Positions 18,301 to 24,696 of a stretch of 64,000 nucleotides of DNA are shown here, in pieces (the first letter of the stretch is position 1; each line of letters starts with the position of its first letter). Both the position numbers and the translations under genes were made by a program. This DNA comes from G965116155 sp965116155 (lineage in GTDB: Bacteria > Bdellovibrionota > Bdellovibrionia > Bdellovibrionales > UBA1609): the NCBI GenBank assembly GCA_965116155.1, contig OZ220488.1, positions 124,001 through 188,000 on the forward strand, given 5' to 3'. The notes below the pieces were generated by a model. The model saw only the letters and a program-made list of their open reading frames with translations, searched no databases and was not told the DNA's origin.

Positions 18301-18640
18301 CGATGGTGGCTTAATAGCAGGCTCGCATACGGATAACGTAACACTACTTACCCTTACAACGCGTAACCTTGGTACCGAAACCAAAACCGTGCGCGATTGG
18401 GTTAATTATAAGCGTGAAATAAACGAGTGGGAGTATGAGGACCGTTACAAAAAATGGGGCAAACTTAAAGAGGCCATAACCTTTGCCTATCCAATAGATC
18501 CGGCAGACGAAGATAAGCGTAAATACTGGTGCCCCACATGCGCGCATAAGTTTAAAGACGGCAAGAAGTGCTTTAGTAAAGAGGGCAAGCGTCATGAGGA
18601 TTGTCCTACAAATGCTGTGGGGAGAGCCTTGGTGCCATGA
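15395..18640 (+). CDS. Giant cysteine-rich pilin-like surface protein, N-terminal part (frame breaks at about 18620)
   Basis: 1081 codons. Possible starts are GTG 15395, ATG 15422 and ATG 15452. An N-terminal hydrophobic helix (GQVLPTVVVTTALLLLASAYMV) followed by a polar helix resembles minor pilins or TadE/PilX-like proteins. After about residue 480 the chain is extremely Cys-rich (CxxC, CxCxxxxC modules), with larger repeats of roughly 190 residues. Each repeat holds a CPTC...CYD block, a CPLNTDGTPFC-like block, a CNCHREDC block, a CKKCWSCDGG block and a RDWVNYKREINEWEYE block. The frame stops at 18638-18640 in the middle of such a repeat (EDCPTNAVG), while the next frame carries on with PWCHECTSSEC. 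The gene therefore looks like one ~1730-codon gene split by a +1 shift at a GGGG run. Function unknown; probably exported. Confidence 0.75.
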   Translation: MFFVPGLRFMGGVLRKNKAMVNTLRLSAAGQVLPTVVVTTALLLLASAYMVRESVITARATALMNNEHHIVAFLDRLEQARPKIQEAINNCMTGSTRDECTRGRADIIAHLKDDGTKLKLNWEPIVEELCEGSPCIFKKGAAISGSLRVGKIESIRIRKDKDGFKDDYATAQKECRNFSEFSEALDNHHKKKGAGRWHVLKIGFKVDGAAFKWNYRSYCAAFLMKNKDAKSDPTKPIVSNGNPVGPKTFCEHNIAFEIRRYLETGHNFSTALQSDPRIVHIMDKVGRHAADFSCNDSDFKKTTQVCCGSTNKKLVATGGIAKTVKEALEIKSTKISSKISALVGSEAVSCYLNGMKYELPTSEHCLDANDENVQLSLVYKNRSGQCVPYYVGESADQGGAEGSIVTAGTFSLLPGGGFSPHPLTGGPKCPEGFTPKQVRPPEDQDPGEGVETRRVFECQKFQSSYVATNVKVNALERLVSELQLDANLTCSDKADRDKVARHFASSPIAAGVLDPDKDVMGCPRKEKGDESACKPCTCGDAACIAGRSACDDGKPCPSESECLSCSGMTAAYFSGICTGSSRHADCPKSGSCACEDPICNPDPSVGGNLGHIVCARSCLCKNHIAWQEFCARSNNASEPVCSEKGFCQPCDTEVCRQEPEHKVCEPRDSSEKSCGLNCNNEDCQNNPYDPRCPDGPWGCECDFCVDPKNYKHPVCRGVTCCNYNKDDPLTPVNPPEVSAFCKESDNHLNSPRCMDCVCAQEACKNFLPVKNELDNFKDACAECWSCDAKKDKLNDYDEISCLDLQGESRSECNEKRRKNEWEHDLRPDSGPESYNKNVSKDIKASVKPTPRRPIDNTSRSKYMCPTCQDSRCYDYTDVTDASDYDSACPLNTDGTPFCVSLPTEPEKCCDPSDPNYIKGTAEGKMRCFPERHCNCHREDCKDPTVNVMSLHSSGWTDEAKEACKKCWSCDGGLIAGSHTDNVTLLTLTTRNLGTETKTVRDWVNYKREINEWEYEDRYKKWGKLKEAITFAYPIDPADEDKRKYWCPTCAHKFKDGKKCFSKEGKRHEDCPTNAVGRALVP

Positions 18641-20615
18641 GTGCACCAGTAGTGAGTGTATTCCTCGTGGCGGTGGTATTTGCAATACTAGTACAGATGA
18701 GTGCAAGCAGCGTTGCTGCAAGTCTTCTGATGATTATTGCAAATGCATGTGTGAAGAGCCTGTTTGTAGTGACCCTTTGGGGGTTATTACTGGTAAAAAC
18801 AAGTCTGAAAAATGTGAAAAACACTGCTGGTCTTGTGAGGGTGGCGAGACAATTATGCAGGTGGATGCAGCAGACCCTGCGAGCCCTAACTTTGTAAGTG
18901 TGGACACTCGGGACCACGTGACGCAGTACACTTCAGGTGGTGTAACTCTAACGGCGCGCGATTGGCTGAACCGCAAGCGCGCGGTGAATTTTAGCAGGTA
19001 CCCTGCTGTGTGGACCAACTCGGCGCCAGCAGACTCTAAAGAGCCATGGGAGAGGCCAGAAAACACGGTAGACCGCTGCGTGGCTTCTCGTACTGATGGT
19101 GATCCGGTGTCACCTATGTGCACGCGTGGCAGTTGGGATGAGTTAAGACAACTCATACAAGATATGGGTAACCCGAGTCATGGGTCGGATAGTCAGCCTG
19201 AGTATTCCAGCGCGGTAGAGAGCGTGTGCAGCACGTGTAAGGATCCGGCGTGTTATGGTGAGTACGAGTCTGATGACGATTATCCGGAGCATTGTCCTCG
19301 TACGGCGAGTGGTGGGCGGTGGTGCTTGCCTTGTTCGGATGATAAGTGCAAATGCCATGGGTCCACCCCATGTGATCCAGATAACCTACCTGATCCCCTA
19401 ACACCTCACCCCACTAGATGCGGACCATGTAAAAATACAAACATAAAATGGACATGGTGCTTGGATGGGGGGACTGCGAATGACGCACTAAACACCCACC
19501 ACCCAGAACTAACCTGCGAACGTCATGAAGATGGGTACGTCATAAAAGGAAAACAAGAATGTGTAGACACCACTAATTGTGTGATTGATACCAATGTTTT
19601 AAAAAATGAAGTGAAGTGGCGTATGGGCTTCGATCATCATAGACAACCTGGTGGTGCCGTGGGATCTGTGATCAAGATTTACATCATTCCTATTTGGGAA
19701 GAAGGCGGCACAAGCAAGTATGTTAATTCTGAAAACTTAATAATAGATTCCAAAAAACGACTGGCACCCTCTTTTGGCGGCAACGAAAAACTGCAATGGC
19801 TGAACGGTGGCTTTCATTTGAAAACGCAGCACAGTTCATATTTTTGGGGTGCATGTATAGGCGACTCTATGGGGGAGATAAACGACACGAATGGTAATAA
19901 ATGTAAAAGAAATGTTAGCGGAAATCACTACATAAGACGAACTTCTCATATAGAAGGCAAGTTCGAATTTATTCTATTGGCCAAGCCTGGTGGAACAGAG
20001 CCTGGGTATGATGCCAAATTCACCATTAACTGTACCGATGGAAAAAAGCCGCCCCAATCGTACAACTATTGTAAAATCGAACGGTATCATAGTTGTGGAA
20101 TCTTTGAAAGTATTTTTGGTGGACCACCAAGAACGGAGAGCAAAGAGTGTAACAAAAATGAACACACATCAGGCTCATCGGATGATGAAGACGATGAAGA
20201 TAACAAAAATGCTTATACAAACGACCTGGTGTGCGAGGACGTAATGAGTTGCTGTCAAAAAGCTACAGTATGTGGCCCTTTTTATGATGTGCATGGCAAC
20301 CGTTATTCCACTGAAGAAAAAACCATTAAATCTGGTGTATGGAATGAGCATTTAAGAAATATTACTGACTCTGCGTGTGAGGCAGAGCTTAAGGCGCATA
20401 GATGCTATTATGAAGTTTCGAATAGTGGTGGTGCACGCCGTCCAGTGTGGAAGCTGCCTCAAGGGAATCGTGTTTGGGATTATCCATTTACGCAAGATGG
20501 CATTCAAAGTCCTTTTTGGATTTCACGGCATTGTCATGGAGCCTCAGACTCTAGTAGAGACTCTGTAAGAGTAACAAGCTACCCTACAGATGAGGCTGGA
20601 TCATGCCCGTACTAG
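18594..20615 (+). CDS. Cysteine-rich surface protein, C-terminal part with expressed cassette
   Basis: Continuation of the upstream gene in the +1 frame; the ATG at 18594 probably is not a real start. Residues up to about 263 repeat the Cys-rich module (CCKSSDDYCKCMCEEPVC, CWSCEGG, RDWLNRKRAVNF, CPRTASGGRWCLPC). From base 19383 a distinct C-terminal domain begins (NLPDPLTPHPTRCGPC...WTWCLDGG) with segments IIPIWEEGG, YIRRTSHIEGKFEFILLAK and FTINCTDGKKPPQ, ending AGSCPY-stop. An alternative version of this domain lies downstream in reverse orientation, with 88 bp at the domain start identical. The stop codon sits in the centre of a 22-bp palindrome and overlaps the stop of the convergent cassette. 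Confidence 0.75.
   Translation: MRIVLQMLWGEPWCHECTSSECIPRGGGICNTSTDECKQRCCKSSDDYCKCMCEEPVCSDPLGVITGKNKSEKCEKHCWSCEGGETIMQVDAADPASPNFVSVDTRDHVTQYTSGGVTLTARDWLNRKRAVNFSRYPAVWTNSAPADSKEPWERPENTVDRCVASRTDGDPVSPMCTRGSWDELRQLIQDMGNPSHGSDSQPEYSSAVESVCSTCKDPACYGEYESDDDYPEHCPRTASGGRWCLPCSDDKCKCHGSTPCDPDNLPDPLTPHPTRCGPCKNTNIKWTWCLDGGTANDALNTHHPELTCERHEDGYVIKGKQECVDTTNCVIDTNVLKNEVKWRMGFDHHRQPGGAVGSVIKIYIIPIWEEGGTSKYVNSENLIIDSKKRLAPSFGGNEKLQWLNGGFHLKTQHSSYFWGACIGDSMGEINDTNGNKCKRNVSGNHYIRRTSHIEGKFEFILLAKPGGTEPGYDAKFTINCTDGKKPPQSYNYCKIERYHSCGIFESIFGGPPRTESKECNKNEHTSGSSDDEDDEDNKNAYTNDLVCEDVMSCCQKATVCGPFYDVHGNRYSTEEKTIKSGVWNEHLRNITDSACEAELKAHRCYYEVSNSGGARRPVWKLPQGNRVWDYPFTQDGIQSPFWISRHCHGASDSSRDSVRVTSYPTDEAGSCPY
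19383..19470 (+). repeat. Left 88-bp perfect inverted repeat of a putative invertible segment
   Basis: Bases 19383-19470 are the exact reverse complement of 21673-21760, checked base by base; the first mismatches are at 19382 and 19471. The repeat starts on a codon boundary (AAC-CTA-CCT-GAT, N-L-P-D) and covers the shared start of both C-terminal cassettes. Outside the repeat the two cassettes are clearly diverged. Confidence 0.95.
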
Positions 20616-20624
20616 TACGGGCAT
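20603..20624. repeat. 22-bp perfect palindrome holding two overlapping convergent stop codons
   Basis: ATGCCCGTACT at 20603-20613 followed by its exact reverse complement. The plus-strand stop TAG is 20613-20615 and the minus-strand stop is 20612-20614, overlapping within CTAG. Both cassettes end in Cys-Pro-Tyr. The symmetry means inversion of the segment leaves this junction unchanged; it could also form a transcription terminator hairpin. Confidence 0.9.
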
Positions 20625-21772
20625 CTGTCAGGGTCGCTTGCTATGTCCGCTCCCCAGCCATTTTGATCTGGCCCTCGGCATGCCTTTGGCACCCAAAAGG
20701 GATTTGGAGTGCTGCCTGGGTTGTGCCACACTCTTTGGTTTCTCGAATCGTTCCATATATTTTCTTTGTAATAACAGGGATCTTTTTTAAGGGCTTCTTT
20801 GCACGCGGTAGTAGTGGATATATGCGTACCAATCCAGTCATTCGCAACAATATACTTCTCTTCACAAGCGTTCTCTAAACAACAGGCCGGGAAGCTACTG
20901 CAAGCATCATTATCTACATTGGTACCATCTGAGCAGCCTAAGCTTTCAGTGGTTATTCCATGTGTGACTGGGTCAATAACGCTCTCAAAATTTATACAGC
21001 TGTGTTGAGTCTCTTGAGACTTGCACGTATTGAAATGCATAGGGGGTTTTATTCCATCTGTACAGGTAATTACAAACCTCGCCCTGTACTCTTGGCCATC
21101 CTTTTCAGCTAATAAGTTAAACTGGTATTTGCCTTCGTAGTGAGAACGCCTTCTAATATAACCAGATTTATTGTTGAACGGACATATAGGGTGCTCACGC
21201 TCGTTTTTTTTGTATGTATGCTCGTCTATAACATCACCTTTACAATGCCCATAAAACCTAAATGAAGCTACTCCTACCTGCAAGTTAAACGCATTATTTA
21301 AAAATTTTAATTTCTCTGAAAAAACTGGTTCCAAACGGTCTTTGTCCTCTATTTCTAGGTCTCTATCAGAATCAAAATAGTGTTTTGTGTCTCCTTTCTC
21401 CAAAATAGGAATAATGTTGATTCTTATGCTTTTGCCTAGGATATCACCCGTACGTTTATGCCTATATTGCAAGTACTGTAAATTAGTACCTGTTCCATCG
21501 CCTGGTTTACCTGGGAAGTTATTAAAATCGATTTCGCAGTTTGTGGTGTCTTGGCATTCTACTGCGCCTTCTGCAGCTGTTGTTCCGTCTTCTTTTGTTA
21601 TAGTTTTGCAGTTGAGGTCTACATTATCACCAAACCCTGGCCATGTTAGTTCTGTAAAGAGGTTTTCTCTTGCCCCATCCAAGCACCATGTCCATTTTAT
21701 GTTTGTATTTTTACATGGTCCGCATCTAGTGGGGTGAGGTGTTAGGGGATCAGGTAGGTTTGCGTAAGCCAT
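20612..21772 (-). CDS. Alternative (probably silent) C-terminal cassette of the cysteine-rich protein
   Basis: 386 codons from an ATG at 21772 (M-A-Y-A then NLPDPLTPHPTRCGPC), with no signal peptide and no pilin-like or Cys-rich N-terminal region. It aligns through its length with the plus-strand cassette: IIPILEKGD against IIPIWEEGG, YIRRRSHYEGKYQFNLLAEK against YIRRTSHIEGKFEFILLAK, FVITCTDGIKPP against FTINCTDGKKPP, and both end CPY. The region upstream of the ATG is a palindromic repeat element rather than a promoter with a ribosome site, so the cassette is likely a storage copy brought into expression by inversion. It could also be translated alone as a small protein, but that seems less likely. 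Confidence 0.75.
   Translation of the reverse strand: MAYANLPDPLTPHPTRCGPCKNTNIKWTWCLDGARENLFTELTWPGFGDNVDLNCKTITKEDGTTAAEGAVECQDTTNCEIDFNNFPGKPGDGTGTNLQYLQYRHKRTGDILGKSIRINIIPILEKGDTKHYFDSDRDLEIEDKDRLEPVFSEKLKFLNNAFNLQVGVASFRFYGHCKGDVIDEHTYKKNEREHPICPFNNKSGYIRRRSHYEGKYQFNLLAEKDGQEYRARFVITCTDGIKPPMHFNTCKSQETQHSCINFESVIDPVTHGITTESLGCSDGTNVDNDACSSFPACCLENACEEKYIVANDWIGTHISTTTACKEALKKDPCYYKENIWNDSRNQRVWHNPGSTPNPFWVPKACRGPDQNGWGADIASDPDRCPY
21673..21760 (-). repeat. Right 88-bp perfect inverted repeat of a putative invertible segment
   Basis: Exact reverse complement of 19383-19470. Its outer end (21760) is also a codon boundary in the minus-strand cassette, so a crossover anywhere in the 88 bp keeps the frame in both products. 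Immediately outside it begins a dispersed palindromic element. Confidence 0.95.
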
Positions 21773-21952
21773 CAGAGTGCTAGTAAAATTCTCTGAAGCT
21801 AAGCGGAGGCATCCTGATAGCCCCTGTGAAGGGGCGGCCATCAGGGTGCCAAGCGTCTTACAGAGAATTTTGCGACCTATGAAGCTACTATGAGCCTGTA
21901 GCCTTGTGCGATCTTTAAGCACAAGGCGACCAAACTCCCTTCAAATCCGCCT
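21762..21952. repeat. Palindromic element abutting the silent cassette
   Basis: A clean single copy: TCAGAGTGCTAG, arm TAAAATTCTCTG (21783-21794), tip CCTGAT...ATCAGG with GCCCC/GGGGC and a 1x4 internal loop (A against GGCC; 21813-21845), closing arm CAGAGAATTTT (21861-21871). A tail hairpin GCCTTGTGC / GCACAAGGC follows at 21901-21909 / 21919-21927, whose T-to-A change relative to the usual CCTTGGGC stem is compensated on the other side. Confidence 0.88.
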
Positions 21953-22043
21953 GCAGCAGGGCTTTGTTAATTGCGATAAACCCAGGCGTGACCCGACTTG
22001 CTATGTTCCTTGCTATCACAACACAATCCCTTGCGCAGGAGTT

Positions 22044-22077
22044 CACTCCCCATGGGCCTAGTGGCCCTTGGGGAGTG
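22044..22077. repeat. Long hairpin upstream of the PD-(D/E)XK gene
   Basis: CACTCCCCATGGGCC at 22044-22058 pairs with GGCCCTTGGGGAGTG at 22063-22077 with one mismatch and a TAGT loop. It is not followed by a T-run. The rest of 21953-22229 has no gene that I can support. Confidence 0.7.
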
Positions 22078-22229
22078 GTGGCGCTTAATTTTTTACCTCC
22101 CCCCCCTGAGACCATAGCCCACCCATAGCCCATGAATTGTTCCATGCGCGATGCATCTGCCTCCCCATAGACAATGCCCCTACAAATAAGGCATAATCAC
22201 GCCCATACCCCCCAAAGGAGCGTGCAACT

Positions 22230-23069
22230 ATGTCGACCAAAAAAACACCCAGCGAGAGCCTACAAAGCTTTTGGGAGCGCTTTACTAAAGAGATGGCCGA
22301 GATCGATAAAGAGGCGAAAAAAGAGCGCAAAGAGCTCGACAAAAAGCTAAAAAAAGATCGCGAAGAGCTGAAAAAAAAGATGAAACAAGAGCGCGAAGAG
22401 CTGGAAAAAAAGATGAAACAAGAGCGCGAGGAGTTCGACAAAAAGTTAAAAAAAGATCGTGAGGAGCGTGAAAAAGGGCGCGAGGAGTTCGACAAAAAGT
22501 TAAAAAAAGAGCGTGAGGAGTTCGACAAAAAGTTAAAAAAAGAGCGTGAGGAGCGTGAAAAAAGGCTGGATAAAAAATTCGCTGAATTGGCGGAAAGTCG
22601 CAAGCAGACAGATGCGGCGATTAAAAAAATGACAGGGCATTTTGATAGTCAGTGGGGCAAGCTTATAGAGGCTCTTGTTGAGGGGGATTTGATTAAGCTG
22701 TTAGTGGAAAGAAAAGTTAACGTGTACCGCACGGCCACAAATGTTGGGATACGCTATGAGGACCAAAGGGGCAAGGTGCAAGAGGGTGAGGTGGATATTT
22801 TGGCTGTTGATACTACTCATGTTGTTCCGGTGGAGGTAAAGAGCACCTTAAAGGTGAGGGATGTGAATGATTTTTTAAAAACGCTGCAGATTTTTAAGTT
22901 AGCGTGTCCAGAGTATAAAGATAAAGTTGTCTATGGGGCTGTGGCGTATTTAAAGGCTGATGAAAGAGCAAGTGTTTATGCTCAAAAAAAGGGGTTATTT
23001 GTAATCCGAGCCACTGGCAGCAGTTCTAGTATAATCAACGCAGCCAACTTTAAGGCTAAAGCATTTTAG
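22230..23069 (+). CDS. Coiled-coil protein with C-terminal PD-(D/E)XK nuclease-like domain
   Basis: 279 residues; ATG with AAAGGAG about 10 bases upstream. Residues about 20-120 are an almost pure Lys/Glu/Arg coiled coil built from short repeats (KKLKKDREE, KKMKQEREE, FDKKLKKEREE). The C-terminal part has the restriction-fold signature EGEVDILAVDTTHVVPVEVKST, where Glu/Asp and the E-V-K lysine match the metal-binding D...ExK core. Similar coiled-coil plus PD-(D/E)XK proteins are common bacterial proteins of unknown role, sometimes counted among DNA repair or mobile-element genes. The coiled-coil DNA is internally repetitive and so prone to length change. Its stop TAG lies within a lone copy of the 12-bp terminal repeat, which is shared with the convergent dapF. 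Confidence 0.75.
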   Translation: MSTKKTPSESLQSFWERFTKEMAEIDKEAKKERKELDKKLKKDREELKKKMKQEREELEKKMKQEREEFDKKLKKDREEREKGREEFDKKLKKEREEFDKKLKKEREEREKRLDKKFAELAESRKQTDAAIKKMTGHFDSQWGKLIEALVEGDLIKLLVERKVNVYRTATNVGIRYEDQRGKVQEGEVDILAVDTTHVVPVEVKSTLKVRDVNDFLKTLQIFKLACPEYKDKVVYGAVAYLKADERASVYAQKKGLFVIRATGSSSSIINAANFKAKAF

Positions 23070-23077
23070 AGTGCTAG
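23066..23077. repeat. Solitary 12-bp terminal repeat shared by two convergent stop codons
   Basis: TTAGAGTGCTAG with no palindromic element attached. Read on plus it gives the TAG stop of the coiled-coil gene; read on minus, CTA-GCA-CTC-TAA gives the last residues L-A-L and stop of dapF. Confidence 0.85.
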
Positions 23078-23866
23078 TCCAATATCTTCGATCATGACTT
23101 CTCCTGAGAGCCAAGGGTCATGGTCCGCATCAAAGCGCACGCGCAGTACGCCACCGGGCATTTTAACGTGGCACACGCTTTCTGCCAGGTCCTTTTGACG
23201 CAACAGGCTTGCAACCGCCACAGCGCCCGTGCCGCAAGCCTTGGTAAAACCCACGCCCCTTTCAAAAGTCATAGCCTCACACTCTTGGGGCGACACTTTT
23301 TTAAAAAAAGTCACATTAACCTTTTTAGTAGAGCCAGGTGGAGTGCTAAGTTTTAAAGCCTCTTGTTTCAAAGCCTGCCATGGGTTTGCTTTAGCAACAA
23401 GCACATGCTGCGCCCCCTTGCCCCCCAAGTAAAGCTCTTGCCCGTGGGAGGAGTGCCAGGTTTTTTCGCACTCCCACACCGGCATACGCACCTCAACCAT
23501 GCTGCCTATGCCGCGGGCCTTTACTACAAAATCTCCTAATACAAACTCTACGGTCTTTGCAGAGGACTCGCCCAATAAATACGTACCTAAAACTCGCGCC
23601 GCATTGCCGCACATGCCAGCGCTTGTTGTATCGGAATTAAAAAACAGCGCCCTATCGATGGGGCTATCCGTTTTTAAAACCACGAGGCCATCAGTTAAAA
23701 ACTCTTTACACAAAGGCTTGGCCCACTTATGCCAATGCTGTTTGTTAAGGTCTGTGGCTGAGCATTGCCGTACATCTAACATGACAAAACTATTGCCGGA
23801 CCCCTCGGTCTTAAAAGCTTTTAGTCCCTTTAGTGCTTTTAGTTGCCCCTTTAACTGTAAGGTCAC
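23066..23866 (-). CDS. dapF: Diaminopimelate epimerase
   Basis: 266 residues from GTG 23866. The GTG forms a GTGA overlap with the murU stop and has AAGGAG six to seven bases upstream, which decides this start over the longer open frame. The two catalytic cysteines of the epimerase are present in SAGMCGNAARVLG and VGFTKACGTGAVAVAS, and the N-terminal GSGNSFVMLD motif is there (usual form GxGNDF). The enzyme interconverts LL- and meso-diaminopimelate for peptidoglycan and lysine. Neighbouring murU and amgK also serve the cell wall. The C-terminus GLAL-stop is encoded by a 12-bp terminal repeat. Confidence 0.92.
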   Translation of the reverse strand: MTLQLKGQLKALKGLKAFKTEGSGNSFVMLDVRQCSATDLNKQHWHKWAKPLCKEFLTDGLVVLKTDSPIDRALFFNSDTTSAGMCGNAARVLGTYLLGESSAKTVEFVLGDFVVKARGIGSMVEVRMPVWECEKTWHSSHGQELYLGGKGAQHVLVAKANPWQALKQEALKLSTPPGSTKKVNVTFFKKVSPQECEAMTFERGVGFTKACGTGAVAVASLLRQKDLAESVCHVKMPGGVLRVRFDADHDPWLSGEVMIEDIGLAL

Positions 23867-24696
23867 TGTGGCTCCTTTTTTAACCAGTGTATTTGCAGAC
23901 TTTTTGCTAAAACTGTGGCCTCCGCACTTTGAGTGCTGTTTTGTAAAAAAGCCCGCGGGCCGTTTGTATCCGACCACGATACGCCCTGCTCCACATGCAC
24001 TTTAACTGCAGGTTGCTCCACCTGAGACAGTACATCAAACAAATCCCTCACACCAGGCACAAAATACCGCTTTAATACACCCACCTGCACAGCCATAACG
24101 CCCAAATAATGCACAACCTTGCAGTTGGCATTTTTACTGGCATTTTTACTGGCATTTTTGCTGGCACTTTTACTTGCGAGCCCTAAAAGCGCACCCTCTT
24201 TGCTCACTTTCAACCCTCTGCCCGTGACCTTAGGGCATGCTAACAAGCTTACCCCCACTTCTAACTTGCAGTGTTTTTGGTAAAAATTTTTAAGTGGGTT
24301 AGTAAATAAAGCCCCTGCAAAGAGGCTGTCGCCATTACACACCAGTACGCTGTCATTATCTTTAAGGTCCTTGCAAAGCCACTCGCGCGTAAAAGCCACT
24401 CCCCCTGCGCTCCCCAAAGGCCCACGCGGGCCTTCGGGCATAAATTTTACCGGCGGCAAATTTAATGCCTCACTCCAACGGCCAACAGCCGCACGCACGC
24501 TGTTGCCCTTGTAGCAAAGATTTACCACGAGCTCCTTAACGCCTAAGTTTTGCAAGTGTTTTGCGTTATAAACCACCAACGGCACGCCGCAAAGTGGCAC
24601 TGCAGGCTTGGCGAGGTTTTGCGCTGCCTCTAGCGCTCTTAGCCTTGTGCCTAAGCCTGCTGCTAAAATCAGCGCGCGCTTAGGGTGGCTACCCAT
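23863..24696 (-). CDS. murU: N-acetylmuramate-1-phosphate uridylyltransferase-like nucleotidyltransferase
   Basis: 277 residues. The nucleotide-binding signature RALILAAGLGTRLRAL with a downstream KPAVPLCG lysine and the metal-binding LVCNGDSLF are clear. It overlaps amgK by 8 bases on the upstream side and dapF by 4 on the other. In Pseudomonas and relatives MurU makes UDP-MurNAc from MurNAc-1-P produced by AmgK, bypassing de novo synthesis (and fosfomycin). The gene pair and sizes fit this pathway; a general sugar-phosphate nucleotidyltransferase is the alternative. Residues about 175-190 (SASKNASKNASKNAN) come from a 12-bp tandem DNA repeat inside the gene that is likely to vary in number. 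Confidence 0.82.
   Translation of the reverse strand: MGSHPKRALILAAGLGTRLRALEAAQNLAKPAVPLCGVPLVVYNAKHLQNLGVKELVVNLCYKGNSVRAAVGRWSEALNLPPVKFMPEGPRGPLGSAGGVAFTREWLCKDLKDNDSVLVCNGDSLFAGALFTNPLKNFYQKHCKLEVGVSLLACPKVTGRGLKVSKEGALLGLASKSASKNASKNASKNANCKVVHYLGVMAVQVGVLKRYFVPGVRDLFDVLSQVEQPAVKVHVEQGVSWSDTNGPRAFLQNSTQSAEATVLAKSLQIHWLKKEPQ
24127..24174. repeat. In-frame 12-bp tandem repeat in murU
   Basis: Four units of GGCATTTTTACT with small changes, encoding the SKNA-type repeat on the minus strand. Because the unit is a multiple of three, copy changes would alter length but not frame. Confidence 0.85.

Noticed and set aside
21773..21922. N-terminal extension of the minus-strand cassette (upstream of ATG 21772)
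   Set aside because: The extension is translated repeat element sequence, without signal peptide or ribosome site.
22085..22603. Minus-strand Ser/Phe-rich frame opposite the coiled-coil gene
   Set aside because: It is the antisense reading of the Lys/Glu-rich repeats; composition is explained by the complementary strand.
15395..23069. A recombinase gene for the invertible segment
   Set aside because: I looked for serine or tyrosine recombinase motifs nearby and found none; the adjacent PD-(D/E)XK protein is not a recombinase family I can link to inversion.
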